From Micromonospora violae (lineage in GTDB: Bacteria > Actinomycetota > Actinomycetes > Mycobacteriales > Micromonosporaceae), in contig NZ_SHKK01000001.1 in assembly GCF_004217135.1 (NCBI RefSeq), forward strand, positions 310,001 through 374,000: a stretch of DNA of 64,000 bases, written 5' to 3'. Shown in pieces: positions 33,576 through 41,882 of the stretch. Within the stretch, counting starts at the first letter, position 1. Each line of letters begins with the position of its first letter. The position numbers and the translations under genes are program-made. Under the pieces are notes generated by a model. The model had not been told where the DNA came from. It saw only the letters and a program-made list of their open reading frames with translations, and did no database searches.

Positions 33576-34434
33576 CATCGCCGAACGTCCCACCCGACTC
33601 GCCAACCCACCCACCGTGCCCCGAACGGCGACCGACCGACCCGCTGCCGGCCGCGCCGGTCGACTGCTCGGCGTCGGCGCGAAGGTGCTGCACCGCGGCG
33701 TCGCCATCGCCGCGCTGGCCGCGGTCTGGGAGGGCGCACCGCGGCTCGGTCTGGTGGACCGCGTCTTCCTGCCCCCGCTGTCGGAGGTGCTGGCGGCCTG
33801 GTGGGAGTTGCTGCGCAGCGGGCAGCTCGCCGAGCACGTGGGCGCGAGCCTCACCCGGTCGCTGGCCGGGCTCGGCCTGGCGATCCTCACCGCCATCCCG
33901 CTCGGACTGCTGATCGGCTGGTACCGGCCGCTCGCCGAGCTGCTCAGCCCGCTGCTGGAGGTGTTCCGCAACACCGCAGCGTTGGCCCTGCTGCCGGTGT
34001 TCGTGCTCATCCTCGGCCTGGGGGAGACCTCCAAGATCGCCCTGGTGCTGTACGCGTGCTCCTGGCCGATCCTGCTGAACACCATCGCCGGCGTGAAGGG
34101 CGTCGACCCGCTGCTGATCCGGTCAGCCCGCTCGATGGGCCTCAACCATCTGCGGCTGTTCCAGAAGGTGATCCTGCCGGCTGCGGTGCCGACCATCTTC
34201 ACCGGCGTCCGGCTGGCCGGGGCGTACTCGATCCTGGTGCTGGTGGCGGCCGAGATGGTCGGCGCGAAGGCCGGGCTCGGCTACCTCATCAACTACGCGC
34301 AGTACAACTTCGCGATCACCGACATGTACTCCGGGATCATCACGATCTCCGCCATCGGCCTGGTCGTCAACCAACTCCTCGTCGCTGTCGAACGTCGCTT
34401 CTCCACCTGGCGCGTCGACGTCTCTGCCGGATAG
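33568..34434 (+). CDS. ABC transporter permease (SsuC/TauC type)
   Basis: A 288-residue membrane subunit with about six helices (GLAILTAIPLGLLIGWYRPL, TAALALLPVFVLILGLG, ISAIGLVVNQLLVAVE) and the cytoplasmic EAA-like loop (LIRSARSMGLNHLRLFQKVI). The start is TTG at 33568 preceded by GAGGAG and lies inside the ATPase gene's end, so translation is coupled. The product pairs with the ATPase and lipoprotein encoded just before it. Confidence 0.9.
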   Translation: MVDIAERPTRLANPPTVPRTATDRPAAGRAGRLLGVGAKVLHRGVAIAALAAVWEGAPRLGLVDRVFLPPLSEVLAAWWELLRSGQLAEHVGASLTRSLAGLGLAILTAIPLGLLIGWYRPLAELLSPLLEVFRNTAALALLPVFVLILGLGETSKIALVLYACSWPILLNTIAGVKGVDPLLIRSARSMGLNHLRLFQKVILPAAVPTIFTGVRLAGAYSILVLVAAEMVGAKAGLGYLINYAQYNFAITDMYSGIITISAIGLVVNQLLVAVERRFSTWRVDVSAG

Positions 34435-34445
34435 GACAGCCACCC

Positions 34446-35780
34446 ATGACCCGTACCCTGCACCTCAACGCGTTCCTGATGGGCGTCGGCCACCACGAGG
34501 CCGCCTGGCGGCACCCCCGCACCGACCCGCGTCGGGTCACCGACGTGCGGCACTTCCAGGAGTTGGCCCGCATCGCCGAACGCGGCACCCTCGACTCCCT
34601 GTTCCTCGCCGACGGCCTCTCCGTCGGGCCAAACCCCCGGCACAACATCCAGGCCGTCTTCGAGCCGCTGACCCTGCTCGCGTCGCTCGCCGCGGTGACC
34701 GAACACATCGGTCTCATCGCGACCGTCTCCACCACCTACAACGAGCCGTTCCACGTCGCCCGCAAGTTCGCCTCGCTGGACCATCTCAGCGGTGGTCGGG
34801 CCGGCTGGAACATCGTCACCTCCGCGCAGGAGCGGGAGGCGGTCAACTTCAACCGGGACAGCCACCCCGCGCACGCCGACCGGTACCGGCGGGCCGCCGA
34901 GTTCGTCGACGTGGCGATCAAGCTCTGGGACAGCTGGGAGGACGACGCACTCGTCTTCGACACGACCGCCGGGGTGTTCGCCGACACCGACCGGGTGCAC
35001 GAGGTGGCGCACCGCGGCCCGGAGTTCCAGGTCCGTGGCCCGCTGAACATCCCCCGGGGGCCGCAGGGCCGACCGCTGCTCGTGCAGGCCGGCTCATCGC
35101 CGGACGGGATCGCCTTCGCCGCCCGCTACGCCGAGGCGGTCTTCACCGCGCAGCAGACCCTCGCCGACGGGCAGAGCTTCTACGCGGAGCTGCGCCGGCA
35201 GGTCACCGCCGCCGGCCGGGACCCGGACCTGGTGAAGGTCCTGCCCGGCATCGCGCCGGTGATCGGCGGTACCGAGGCCGAGGCGCAGGCCCTCGCCGCC
35301 GAGTTGGAGGAGCTGATCGTCCCGGACTACGCCCTGGCCCAGCTCTCCGGGATGCTCGGCATCGACCTGACCGGCCTGCCGCTGGACGGGCCGCTGCCGG
35401 AGCTGCCGGCCGCCGGCACCGTGCAGGCCCATCAGAGCCGCTACCAGCTCGTCACCGAGCTGGCCCGCCGGGAACAGCTCACCGTCCGGCAGCTGATCGG
35501 CCGGCTCGGCGGCGGCCGGGGCCACCGGGTCGTCGCCGGTACGCCGGAGCAGGTCGCCGACCAGATCGAGCTGTGGTTCACCCAGGGCGCCGCCGACGGG
35601 TTCAACATCATGCCGCCGCACCTGCCCGGCGGGCTCGCCGACTTCGTCGACCACGTGGTGCCGGTGCTGCGCTCCCGTGGGCTGTTCCGCACCGAGTACA
35701 CCGGTCGGACCCTGCGCGAGCACTACGGGCTGCCCCGACCGGCCAGCGCGTACGCCGCATCGGCCCTGGTGTCGGCATGA
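34446..35780 (+). CDS. FMN-dependent monooxygenase, NtaA/SnaA/DszA (SsuD-like) family
   Basis: A 444-residue two-component flavin monooxygenase, a bacterial-luciferase-type barrel. Family marks are LHLNAFLMGVGHHEAAWRHP, LFLADGLSVGPNPRHNIQAV, FEPLTLLASLAAVTEHIGLI, GGRAGWNIVTSAQEREAVNF and PLLVQAGSSPDGIAFAARYA. Members oxidise aminocarboxylates, sulfones or other organosulfur compounds using FMNH2. The next gene encodes the matching flavin reductase. With the SsuABC-like importer and a Cys-ending leader, release of sulfur from an imported compound is the best guess; a chelator such as nitrilotriacetate is an alternative. Confidence 0.88.
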   Translation: MTRTLHLNAFLMGVGHHEAAWRHPRTDPRRVTDVRHFQELARIAERGTLDSLFLADGLSVGPNPRHNIQAVFEPLTLLASLAAVTEHIGLIATVSTTYNEPFHVARKFASLDHLSGGRAGWNIVTSAQEREAVNFNRDSHPAHADRYRRAAEFVDVAIKLWDSWEDDALVFDTTAGVFADTDRVHEVAHRGPEFQVRGPLNIPRGPQGRPLLVQAGSSPDGIAFAARYAEAVFTAQQTLADGQSFYAELRRQVTAAGRDPDLVKVLPGIAPVIGGTEAEAQALAAELEELIVPDYALAQLSGMLGIDLTGLPLDGPLPELPAAGTVQAHQSRYQLVTELARREQLTVRQLIGRLGGGRGHRVVAGTPEQVADQIELWFTQGAADGFNIMPPHLPGGLADFVDHVVPVLRSRGLFRTEYTGRTLREHYGLPRPASAYAASALVSA

Positions 35781-36334
35781 CCACCGTGGAGCGCCCCGCG
35801 GCGGAGATCGCCGAGCTGCGACCGGTGAACGCGGACCTGTTCCGTGCTCTGCTGCGCCGGCAGGCCAGCAGCGTCACGGTGGTCACCGCGGTCGCCCGCG
35901 CCACCGACCCGGCCTGCCTGGGTGGGATCGGCGCGCCCATCCGGGCCGGATTCACCGCGACCTCGTTCACGTCGGTGTCGCTGGACCCGCCGCTCGTGTC
36001 GTTCTGCCTCGGGGTGGCGTCGTCGAGCTGGCCGGTGCTCGCCCGCGCCGAACACGTCGCCGTGCACCTGCTCAACGCCGGGCAGCGGGAGGCCGCCGCG
36101 ATCTTCGCGACCAGCGGCATCGACCGGTTCGCCGCGTACCGGGACTGGACGGCCGGACCGTTCGGGCTGCCGCTGCTCGACGGGGTGCTGGCCCGGCTGC
36201 TCTGCCGGGTGGTGCACCGGGTCCCGGCCGGCGACCACACGCTGGTGATCGCCGAACCGGTGGCGCTCGGCGACGGCTGCGACGGCCCACCGCTCGTGCA
36301 CCACCAGGGCGGCTACACCACCGCGTTGACGTGA
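35777..36334 (+). CDS. Flavin reductase (HpaC/NtaB-like)
   Basis: A 185-residue flavin reductase-like domain protein: FRALLRRQASSVTVVTA, IRAGFTATSFTSVSLDPPLV, SWPVLARAEHVAVHLLNAGQ and HRVPAGDHTLVIAEPVALGD. It would supply reduced FMN, using NAD(P)H, to the monooxygenase encoded immediately upstream; the 4-bp ATGA overlap couples the two. It is about 20 residues longer at the N-terminus than the domain. Confidence 0.88.
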   Translation: MTTVERPAAEIAELRPVNADLFRALLRRQASSVTVVTAVARATDPACLGGIGAPIRAGFTATSFTSVSLDPPLVSFCLGVASSSWPVLARAEHVAVHLLNAGQREAAAIFATSGIDRFAAYRDWTAGPFGLPLLDGVLARLLCRVVHRVPAGDHTLVIAEPVALGDGCDGPPLVHHQGGYTTALT

Positions 36335-36942
36335 CTGCGCCTGCCACGGCTGACCTGCTCGCGTTGGACCGGGCCGCCCAGGACCTGCTGTTCCGGGCGG
36401 CCCGCACGGCCAACACGTTCACCGACGAGCCGGTCACCGACGCCCAGGTCGCGGCGATCCACGACCTGATCCGGTACGGGCCGACCGCGTACAACGGTCA
36501 GCCGCTGCGGGTGTTGCTGCTGCGCTCGGCGGCGGCCCGGGCGCGGCTGCTGCCGTACGTCTCATCGAGCAACCGGGCGAAGACGGCCACCGCCCCACTG
36601 GTAGCGGTGCTCGCCGCCGACGTGGACTTCCACGACCGACTACCCGAGCTGTACCCGCACCGGCCGCAGGCCCGCGACTGGCTGCGCGACCGGGCGGCCC
36701 GTGCCGAGCAGGCCCGGTTCAACGCCACCCTCCAGATCGGCTACCTGCTGGTGGGCGTACGCGCTGCCGGGCTGGCCGCCGGCCCGATGGCCGGGTTCGA
36801 CGCGGCCGGGGTGACCCGGGAGTTCTTCCCCGACGGCCGGCACGAGGCGCTGTTGCTGCTCAACCTGGGCCACCCCGGCCCGGACGCCTGGGCGCAGCGG
36901 CTGCCGCGACTCAGTACCGAGGAGGTGGTGTGGACCCGGTGA
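36331..36942 (+). CDS. Nitroreductase family protein (RutE/HadB type)
   Basis: A 203-residue FMN-binding oxidoreductase of the RutE/HadB branch, which includes malonic semialdehyde reductases: ARTANTFTDEPVTDAQVAAI, IRYGPTAYNGQPLRVLLLRS, NATLQIGYLLVGVRAAGLAA, GPMAGFDAAGVTREFF and LLLLNLGHPG. The GTG start overlaps the flavin reductase stop. As the last gene of the operon it may reduce an aldehyde released by the monooxygenase (inference). Confidence 0.82.
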   Translation: MTAPATADLLALDRAAQDLLFRAARTANTFTDEPVTDAQVAAIHDLIRYGPTAYNGQPLRVLLLRSAAARARLLPYVSSSNRAKTATAPLVAVLAADVDFHDRLPELYPHRPQARDWLRDRAARAEQARFNATLQIGYLLVGVRAAGLAAGPMAGFDAAGVTREFFPDGRHEALLLLNLGHPGPDAWAQRLPRLSTEEVVWTR

Positions 36943-36954
36943 GAGCGCGCCGGG

Positions 36955-37410
36955 TCAGCGCGGCTCCCACGCGTCGGGCAGCGCGGTGAGCTTGCGGACG
37001 TGCGCGGGCAGTCGACCGCTGACGATCTCGGCGAGGCTCACCTCGTCGACGACCCGTCGGACGGCGGCGCGCACCGCCACCCACAGGCCGGGCAGATTCT
37101 GCGCCGAGCCTTCGTACTGGGTCTCCTCGGGGCGCAGCCCGCGTACCCCGGCGAGGGGGCCCTCCACGGCGCGCAGGACCGCGCCGACGGTGACCTCGCG
37201 GGGCGGGCGCGCGAGGGTGTAGCCGCCCTCGGCGCCGCGCTGGGCGCGGACGATGCCGGCCCGGCGTAGATCCGCCAGGACCGCCTCCAGGAACTTGCGG
37301 GGCATGTCCTGCTCCGCGGCGATGGCCTGGGTGGACAGCAGCGAGGGGTACGCGGTGGCGAGGCTCAACGCCGCCCGTACCGCGTAGTCGCCGCGCGCGG
37401 AGATCTGCAC
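36955..37410 (-). CDS. Rrf2-family regulator without cysteine ligands
   Basis: A 151-residue winged-helix regulator: MQISARGDYAVRAALSLATA, STQAIAAEQDMPRKFLEAVL, GIVRAQRGAEGGYTLARPPR, and then VGAVLRAVEGPL. Iron-sulfur Rrf2 proteins such as IscR have three Cys in the C-terminal part; none is present anywhere here, so it is more like CymR, the sulfur regulator. It converges on the organosulfur operon, 12 bp away, and may control it. The GTG start at 37410 lies 7 bp after the AraC gene, so these two regulators are co-transcribed. Confidence 0.82.
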   Translation of the reverse strand: MQISARGDYAVRAALSLATAYPSLLSTQAIAAEQDMPRKFLEAVLADLRRAGIVRAQRGAEGGYTLARPPREVTVGAVLRAVEGPLAGVRGLRPEETQYEGSAQNLPGLWVAVRAAVRRVVDEVSLAEIVSGRLPAHVRKLTALPDAWEPR

Positions 37411-37417
37411 CCTGCCA

Positions 37418-38410
37418 TCATGCCCGGCCGAGGTCGCCGGGCGGTCCGGCGGGCGGCCCCGGCCTGCTGGGGTGCCGGCCGTTGGCGAGTTCGCCGAGGG
37501 TGCCGGGGCGGAATCTGCCGCTGTTGGCGCCCGTCGACTCGGCCGGCGGTCGGGGTCGGACGACCCGGCCGGCCGCCGGTTGGTCCCGTGCGGCCCGGAA
37601 CGCGCCGGGGCTGACCCCGACCTCGCGGGTGAAGAAGCGGCCGAAGTTCGTGGGTTCGGAGAAGCCGAGCCACCGGCCGATGTGGGCGATCGGCTGATCC
37701 GTGGCGGCGAGGAGCCGGCCGGCCTGCAACGCGACCCGCTCGTCGATGACCTGTTTGGCGCTGCGGCCGGTGACGGCCAGGCAGGCCCGGGTCAGGGTCC
37801 GCACCGAGCAGCCGAGCTCGGCCGCGTAGTCCTCCACCCGTCGGGTCTGCGGATAGCTGTGCTCCACCTCGCGGTGGAACCGGTGGAACGTCTCGTCCTC
37901 GGGCCGGGCGGGCGATTGCTCGGTGTGGGCCAGGGCGAGCCGCAGCAGCAGCACGGCCAGTTGGTGCCGGAGCAGCGCGCGGGCGGTGGGGCCGTCGGGG
38001 TGCCGTTGGCAGTCCACCGCCAACTGGCTCACCTCGCTGATCACCGCGTCCTCGTCCTCACCGGCCAACTGCCGCCAGGTCGCGGTCGTGGCCAGGTCGA
38101 CGTCGACGCCGCGCAGCGCCGCGGGATCCCAGGCAACCACGGTGGCGTCGAACTGGGGGCCGGCACAGCGCAACACCTGGCCGGGGCGGACCCGCAGCAG
38201 CGTGCCGGGACGGCACGGCAGCAGATGGAAGTCGAGCTCCGCGTCGCCGTGCCCACGCGTGGTGAGAATCAACAGCTCCCGCTCGACGATCACCGGCCGA
38301 CGCCAGCCCGGGTCGCCGGCAAGATCGGCCAGCGCGAACGTGGCGATCTCGTCGGGGACGGAAGACGCCGTTCCGATCGATGGGGCGGGGGAGGGATCGG
38401 TGGAGACCAT
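37418..38410 (-). CDS. AraC-family transcriptional regulator
   Basis: A 330-residue regulator. An N-terminal cupin-like effector domain (ELLILTTRGHGDAELDFHLL, GTLLRVRPGQVLRCA) is followed by the double helix-turn-helix (VEDYAAELGCSVRTLTRACL, VTGRSAKQVIDERVALQAGR, IAHIGRWLGFSEPTNFGRFF, TREVGVSPGAFR). The tail of about 60 Pro/Arg/Gly residues is unusual and probably disordered. I chose the ATG at 38410; the frame is open to 38485. It is divergent from an SDR gene and upstream of the Rrf2 gene. Confidence 0.82.
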   Translation of the reverse strand: MVSTDPSPAPSIGTASSVPDEIATFALADLAGDPGWRRPVIVERELLILTTRGHGDAELDFHLLPCRPGTLLRVRPGQVLRCAGPQFDATVVAWDPAALRGVDVDLATTATWRQLAGEDEDAVISEVSQLAVDCQRHPDGPTARALLRHQLAVLLLRLALAHTEQSPARPEDETFHRFHREVEHSYPQTRRVEDYAAELGCSVRTLTRACLAVTGRSAKQVIDERVALQAGRLLAATDQPIAHIGRWLGFSEPTNFGRFFTREVGVSPGAFRAARDQPAAGRVVRPRPPAESTGANSGRFRPGTLGELANGRHPSRPGPPAGPPGDLGRA

Positions 38411-38606
38411 CGCCTGCGACGGTAGCCCGAACCGCAGGTCACCGCATCCCGGTCGACGGTCGTCACGGAATCGGTGGTGCGGCACGGGGTTGTCCCGGTC
38501 CCGACAGCCGGGCTACGTTACCCGGCGGTAGCGCCGTCGGTCCGCGGTCCTCCCGGCACCCGCCGGCGACCCGACCGGCCGACGACCCCCGCCGACTCGC
38601 GATGGG

Positions 38607-39389
38607 ATGAGCATGACGCAGCTGTTCTCGGTCGAAGGTAAGACGGTCCTGGTCACCGGCGGCTCGCGGGGGATCGGGCTGATGATCGCCCAGGGCTTCG
38701 TCCGCGCCGGCGCGCACGTGATCATCTCGTCCCGCAAGGCGGACGTCTGCGCGGAGGTCGCCACTGCCCTCTCCGCCGAGGGGCGGTGCGAGGCCATCCC
38801 CGCCGACCTCAGCGACGACGCCGGCGCCGAGATGCTGGCCGCCGCCGTGCGGGAGCGCTTCGACCGCCTCGACGTGCTGGTCAACAACGCCGGCGCGACC
38901 TGGGGCGCACCGCTGGAGAACTACCCCGAGGCCGCGTTCGACAAGCTCTGGGCGGTCAACGTCAAGGCCGTCTTCCGGCTCACCACCGCGCTGCTGCCGG
39001 CGCTGCGCGCCGCCGCCAGCGCCGACGACCCGGCCCGCGTGATCAACATCGGGTCGATCGACGGCATCAGGGTGCCGTTCATGGAGGTGTACGCGTACTC
39101 GGCCACCAAGGCGGCTGTGCACATGCTCACCCGCAGCCTCGCCCACCAGTTGGCCGGCGAGCAGATCACCGTCAACGCGATCGCGCCCGGCCCGTTCGAG
39201 AGCAAGATGATGGCGTTCGCGCTCGACGACCCGACGAGCCGGGCCGCCATCGAGCAGCAGGTGCCGCTGGGTCGCATCGGCAGCCCCGAGGACATGGCCG
39301 GCACCGCCATCTACCTCTCGTCCCGGGCTGGCGCGTACCTCACCGGAGCGGTCATCCCCGTCGACGGCGGCATCACCACGCACGGCTGA
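38607..39389 (+). CDS. Short-chain dehydrogenase/reductase
   Basis: A 260-residue classical SDR. The nucleotide site is VLVTGGSRGIGLMIAQGF, followed by the NNAG motif in LDVLVNNAGATWGAPLENY, catalytic Ser in VINIGSIDGIRV, Tyr/Lys in EVYAYSATKAAVHML, and the cofactor loop NAIAPGPFESKMM; it ends LTGAVIPVDGGITTHG. It resembles the acetoacetyl-CoA/3-oxoacyl reductase-like branch. The start could be at 38607 or two codons later (38613); no strong ribosome-binding site is seen. It is divergent from the AraC regulator, which may control it. The substrate is unknown. Confidence 0.9.
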   Translation: MSMTQLFSVEGKTVLVTGGSRGIGLMIAQGFVRAGAHVIISSRKADVCAEVATALSAEGRCEAIPADLSDDAGAEMLAAAVRERFDRLDVLVNNAGATWGAPLENYPEAAFDKLWAVNVKAVFRLTTALLPALRAAASADDPARVINIGSIDGIRVPFMEVYAYSATKAAVHMLTRSLAHQLAGEQITVNAIAPGPFESKMMAFALDDPTSRAAIEQQVPLGRIGSPEDMAGTAIYLSSRAGAYLTGAVIPVDGGITTHG

Positions 39390-39502
39390 GCACCGGCCGA
39401 CCCGGGCCGGGCTGTCCGCGTACCCCCGGGTGTGCCGGAGCCGCGCGGACTCGGCAGATCCGCGCGGCCCCAGGATGGCCGGTGTTGCTGTTTTTCGGGC
39501 GG

Positions 39503-39934
39503 TCAGCGACCGGCGAGCAGCCGGTTCACCGCCGTGTCGACGTCCAGGTGCTCGGCCTCACGGCCGCGCGGGACGACGACGTAGGTCCGTCGAAGGAAAC
39601 GCACCAGGACGCTGCGCGGCACCTCGAAGAGGGCGTTGCCGTCCGGTGACGACAGGGCCAGCGCGACGAAGTCGCCGCGCGGTGTGGCCCAGGGCCAGAC
39701 CCGCACATCTCCGATGCCGGCCGGCTCGTCCAGGCCGGTGACCAGAAGTTCGCGAGCGAACGACCAACTCACCGCCTCGCCCCCGGCCGATTCGGCATGG
39801 AACAGGACATGGACCGCATACGGGTCAGCAGGGTCGTAACGCAGACTGGCACGCACCGGCAAGGCGGTGGCGTCAGGTGCGACGAGCCTTAGCGACGTCT
39901 CGACCTCTACGGTCGTCGGTCGGATGACACTCAT
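39503..39934 (-). CDS. ssgB: SsgA-like sporulation/cell-division protein, probably SsgB
   Basis: A 143-residue SsgA-like protein (SALP), a family unique to sporulating actinomycetes. SsgB recruits FtsZ to sporulation septa in Streptomyces. Recognised stretches are LPVRASLRYDPADPYAVHVL, FHAESAGGEAVSWSFARELL, GDVRVWPWATP and ALSSPDGNALFEVPRSVLVR. Among SALPs it is closest to SsgB by these segments, which I recall rather than aligned. The ATG at 39934 has GGGGGGAG upstream. An inverted repeat TGAATG-N4-CATTCA at 40066-40081 lies in its upstream region and may be regulatory. Confidence 0.88.
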   Translation of the reverse strand: MSVIRPTTVEVETSLRLVAPDATALPVRASLRYDPADPYAVHVLFHAESAGGEAVSWSFARELLVTGLDEPAGIGDVRVWPWATPRGDFVALALSSPDGNALFEVPRSVLVRFLRRTYVVVPRGREAEHLDVDTAVNRLLAGR

Positions 39935-40065
39935 GGACGTTCTCCCCCCGGCACCGCTGCGGAACGCGCGTGTCCCGCTTTTCCCATACTCAGGTGCTAC
40001 TCCTGGCTACGCTCCGCCATACGCTGACTTCACCCAGTGGTGGGAAGGGGGACGGAAAGGCCGCG

Positions 40066-40081
40066 TGAATGTGAGCATTCA
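40066..40081. promoter_or_regulatory. Inverted repeat upstream of ssgB
   Basis: TGAATG-TGAG-CATTCA, 132 bp before the ssgB start and about 127 bp before the divergent membrane-protein gene. It could be an operator for either; it is the only clear dyad in 39935-40207. Confidence 0.3.
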
Positions 40082-40207
40082 TGTAGAATTTCCGGTTCTG
40101 CCCAGTGCGTGATCCCGCCCGGTATCGGGTGGCTCAGTCGTCGACTTACTCCGGTAACGTCCAGTCGGCCGTTGCAGTGACGGGCCCGAGCGACACTGGG
40201 GGGTGAA

Positions 40208-40873
40208 ATGGTGACGAAGCAATCCTCAGTGGATGCGGCGGCGGCGCCCGGCCCGCCGAACGTCGCGGTCCGATCAGCCGAAAAGCGGGGGTACGCAGTG
40301 CCGATGGAGCAGCCCGAGCGACCCGGACGGCCGACGCCTGACGCCGGCCGCCCCGATGGCGATCGCGCCGGTCGCGGTGGCAGCGCCGCCGTTGGTCGTG
40401 GCGGCAGCGCCGGTGCTCGTCGTGACGGTGACGCCGGTGGCCACGGCGGCGTCGCCGTGCAGGACCGGCCGCGCCGCCCCCGCTGGCGCGAGCGGATCTC
40501 GCTGACCCTCGAGCTCATCCGCGCCAACCCCACCGGTCGGATCGCACTCAAGATCTTCATCGCGATCGCCGGGGCGCTGGTGGTGACCATCGGCATCGCC
40601 CTCATCCCGCTCCCCGGGCCGGGCTGGCTGCTGGTGATCGCCGGCCTGGGCATCTGGGCCGTCGAATACCACTGGGCCCGCCGACTGCTCGGCTTCACCC
40701 GCCGCCACGTCCACGGCTGGACACGCTGGGTGACGCGACAGTCGCTGGTGGTGCGAATCGTGCTCGGGTCCGTCGGCCTGGTCTTCGTGGCCACGGTGGT
40801 CTGGCTGTCCCTCAAGTACAGCCTCGGCATCGACGTGGTGGCCGCGGCGATGCGGTACCTCGCGACGCACTGA
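40208..40873 (+). CDS. TIGR02611/PGPGW-type membrane protein
   Basis: A 221-residue protein. The first 90 residues are Gly/Arg/Pro-rich and low-complexity. The rest has about three membrane helices with the family signature (KIFIAIAGALVVTIGIALIP, LPGPGWLLVIAGLGIWAVEY, VVRIVLGSVGLVFVATVVWL). The PGPGW motif is intact. The function is unknown. It sits just before the tRNA-Val gene, co-directional. The true start could be further in, at MEQPERP (about 40304), since the N-terminus is not conserved in character. Confidence 0.8.
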   Translation: MVTKQSSVDAAAAPGPPNVAVRSAEKRGYAVPMEQPERPGRPTPDAGRPDGDRAGRGGSAAVGRGGSAGARRDGDAGGHGGVAVQDRPRRPRWRERISLTLELIRANPTGRIALKIFIAIAGALVVTIGIALIPLPGPGWLLVIAGLGIWAVEYHWARRLLGFTRRHVHGWTRWVTRQSLVVRIVLGSVGLVFVATVVWLSLKYSLGIDVVAAAMRYLATH

Positions 40874-40881
40874 CCCCGGAT

Positions 40882-40911
40882 TTCCGGTCTGGTTCCACGA
40901 TCGGGTAGAGT
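40882..40911 (+). promoter_or_regulatory. Possible promoter of the tRNA-Val gene
   Basis: A TTCCGG hexamer at 40882-40887 and TAGAGT at 40906-40911 with an 18-bp spacer, ending 12 bp before the tRNA. The -10 box is good; the -35 box is weak. Confidence 0.35.
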
Positions 40912-40923
40912 CAGTGGCGCTGA

Positions 40924-40998
40924 GGGCGATTAGCTCAGTGGGAGAGCGCTTCGTTCACACCGAAGAGGTCGCTGGTTCGATACCAGCATCGCCCACCA
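40924..40998 (+). tRNA. tRNA-Val (anticodon CAC)
   Basis: A complete cloverleaf: acceptor GGGCGAT / ATCGCCC, D arm GCTC...GAGC, anticodon stem CTTCG / CGAAG with loop TTCACAC (anticodon CAC, reading GTG), and T arm GCTGG-TTCGATA-CCAGC. CCA is encoded. A hairpin terminator follows at 41014-41052. The sequence beyond it changes character to IS elements and defence genes, so this tRNA is the likely integration site of an island. Confidence 0.95.
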
Positions 40999-41013
40999 TG
41001 AATATCGGCAGGT

Positions 41014-41052
41014 CAGAAGCCCGTCACCGGAATCACCGGTAACGGGCTTCTG
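41014..41052 (+). terminator. Hairpin terminator after tRNA-Val
   Basis: Outer stem CAGAAGCCCGT / ACGGGCTTCTG with an inner CCGG/CCGG pair. It could also be the last codons of an integrase relic read on the minus strand. Confidence 0.6.
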
Positions 41053-41288
41053 CCGTCATGTCCCTTAACTTGGGAGCAGATTGGGAGCAGGCCGCCTGGT
41101 GCTGGTGTCTGGCTGGGCAGGAGCCGTAGGGCGGCGGTGGGCGTTAATCGGCAATGCGCCGGTCGGTCTGAAGGTGTGGCGCGGCGTGGTTGGCTACCGC
41201 GGGGGTGGTGTGGCGGTGAGCCGGCTGTCGTGCTCTACCGGGTGCGAGCGGCGGGTTCAACATGGAGGGCTCGGCGGCTGCCGTACTA
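41053..41288. other. Gap between tRNA-Val and the IS5-like element
   Basis: No intact gene. On the minus strand, from about 41150 down to the TGA near 41012, the frame reads a Leu/Pro-rich end containing GGLLPICSQVKG, which resembles the C-terminus of tRNA-linked phage-type integrases. The direct repeat GGGAGCAG occurs twice at about 41073-41091. This is weak evidence for an integration scar. Confidence 0.35.
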
Positions 41289-41882
41289 AGGGACGTCTCG
41301 TAACTCGGAGCAGCTCGACCGTTGTGATTCCGGAGCTCCGGGATCGACGGCTGTGTGTTGCTGGATGAACTGGAGGCGCGAGGCGACGTCCCTGCGGGGC
41401 AAGGTGCTGACTTCGTAGCCGTGTTGGGTGTAGGCGGCGACCATGGCGTCGTGGGTACGTACGGCTTCGGCGAAGTCTTGGTGTCGTTCGCTGTCGGTGG
41501 TGTAGATCTGTGGCCATGGCGGGGCGATGAACACACGCTGGTGGTAGCGGAACAGCTGCGCGGCGGCTGTCACGTGCGCGGGAACGGGCTGGCCGAGTAG
41601 GAGGTAGTAGCCGACCAGGTCCGGGATCCCTCGGTCGAAGAAGACGGGTCCGGGATGTTGGCTGGCTTGGCGGTAGGAGCGGATCTCCCAGCTGAGCATG
41701 ATCTCAGCGAACAGTCGTGAGTCGCCGGCTTACAGTGCCCGACCGCCGATCGACAGCTGGTCCTGGATGATCTGTCGTCCCGCTTCGTCGACGCAGGCGT
41801 GACCGGCACGCCGCAGGCTCTCGATCAGCGTGGTCTTGCCGGCACCGGGTCCCCCGGTAATGACGATGTACTGGCTGCTCAC
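41286..41882 (-). pseudogene. Small AAA/P-loop ATPase (kinase-like), interrupted by a nonsense codon
   Basis: The frame from GTG 41882 encodes a P-loop protein: SSQYIVITGGPGAGKTTLIE (Walker A), ACVDEAGRQIIQDQLSIGGR, then a TAA at codon 51 (41732-41730), and in the same frame FAEIMLSWEIRSY, GPVFFDRGIPDLVGYYLLLG (DRG motif) and PPWPQIYTTDSERHQDFAEA. This is a small predicted-ATPase family of about 180 residues. The end, ...SELRDVP, is read from the IS terminal repeat, so the native C-terminus may be lost. A single base change or a sequencing error would restore it up to there. Confidence 0.7.

Noticed and set aside
40999..41100. Attachment-site core next to tRNA-Val
   Set aside because: No second copy of the tRNA 3' end was found within the window, so attL/attR could not be defined.
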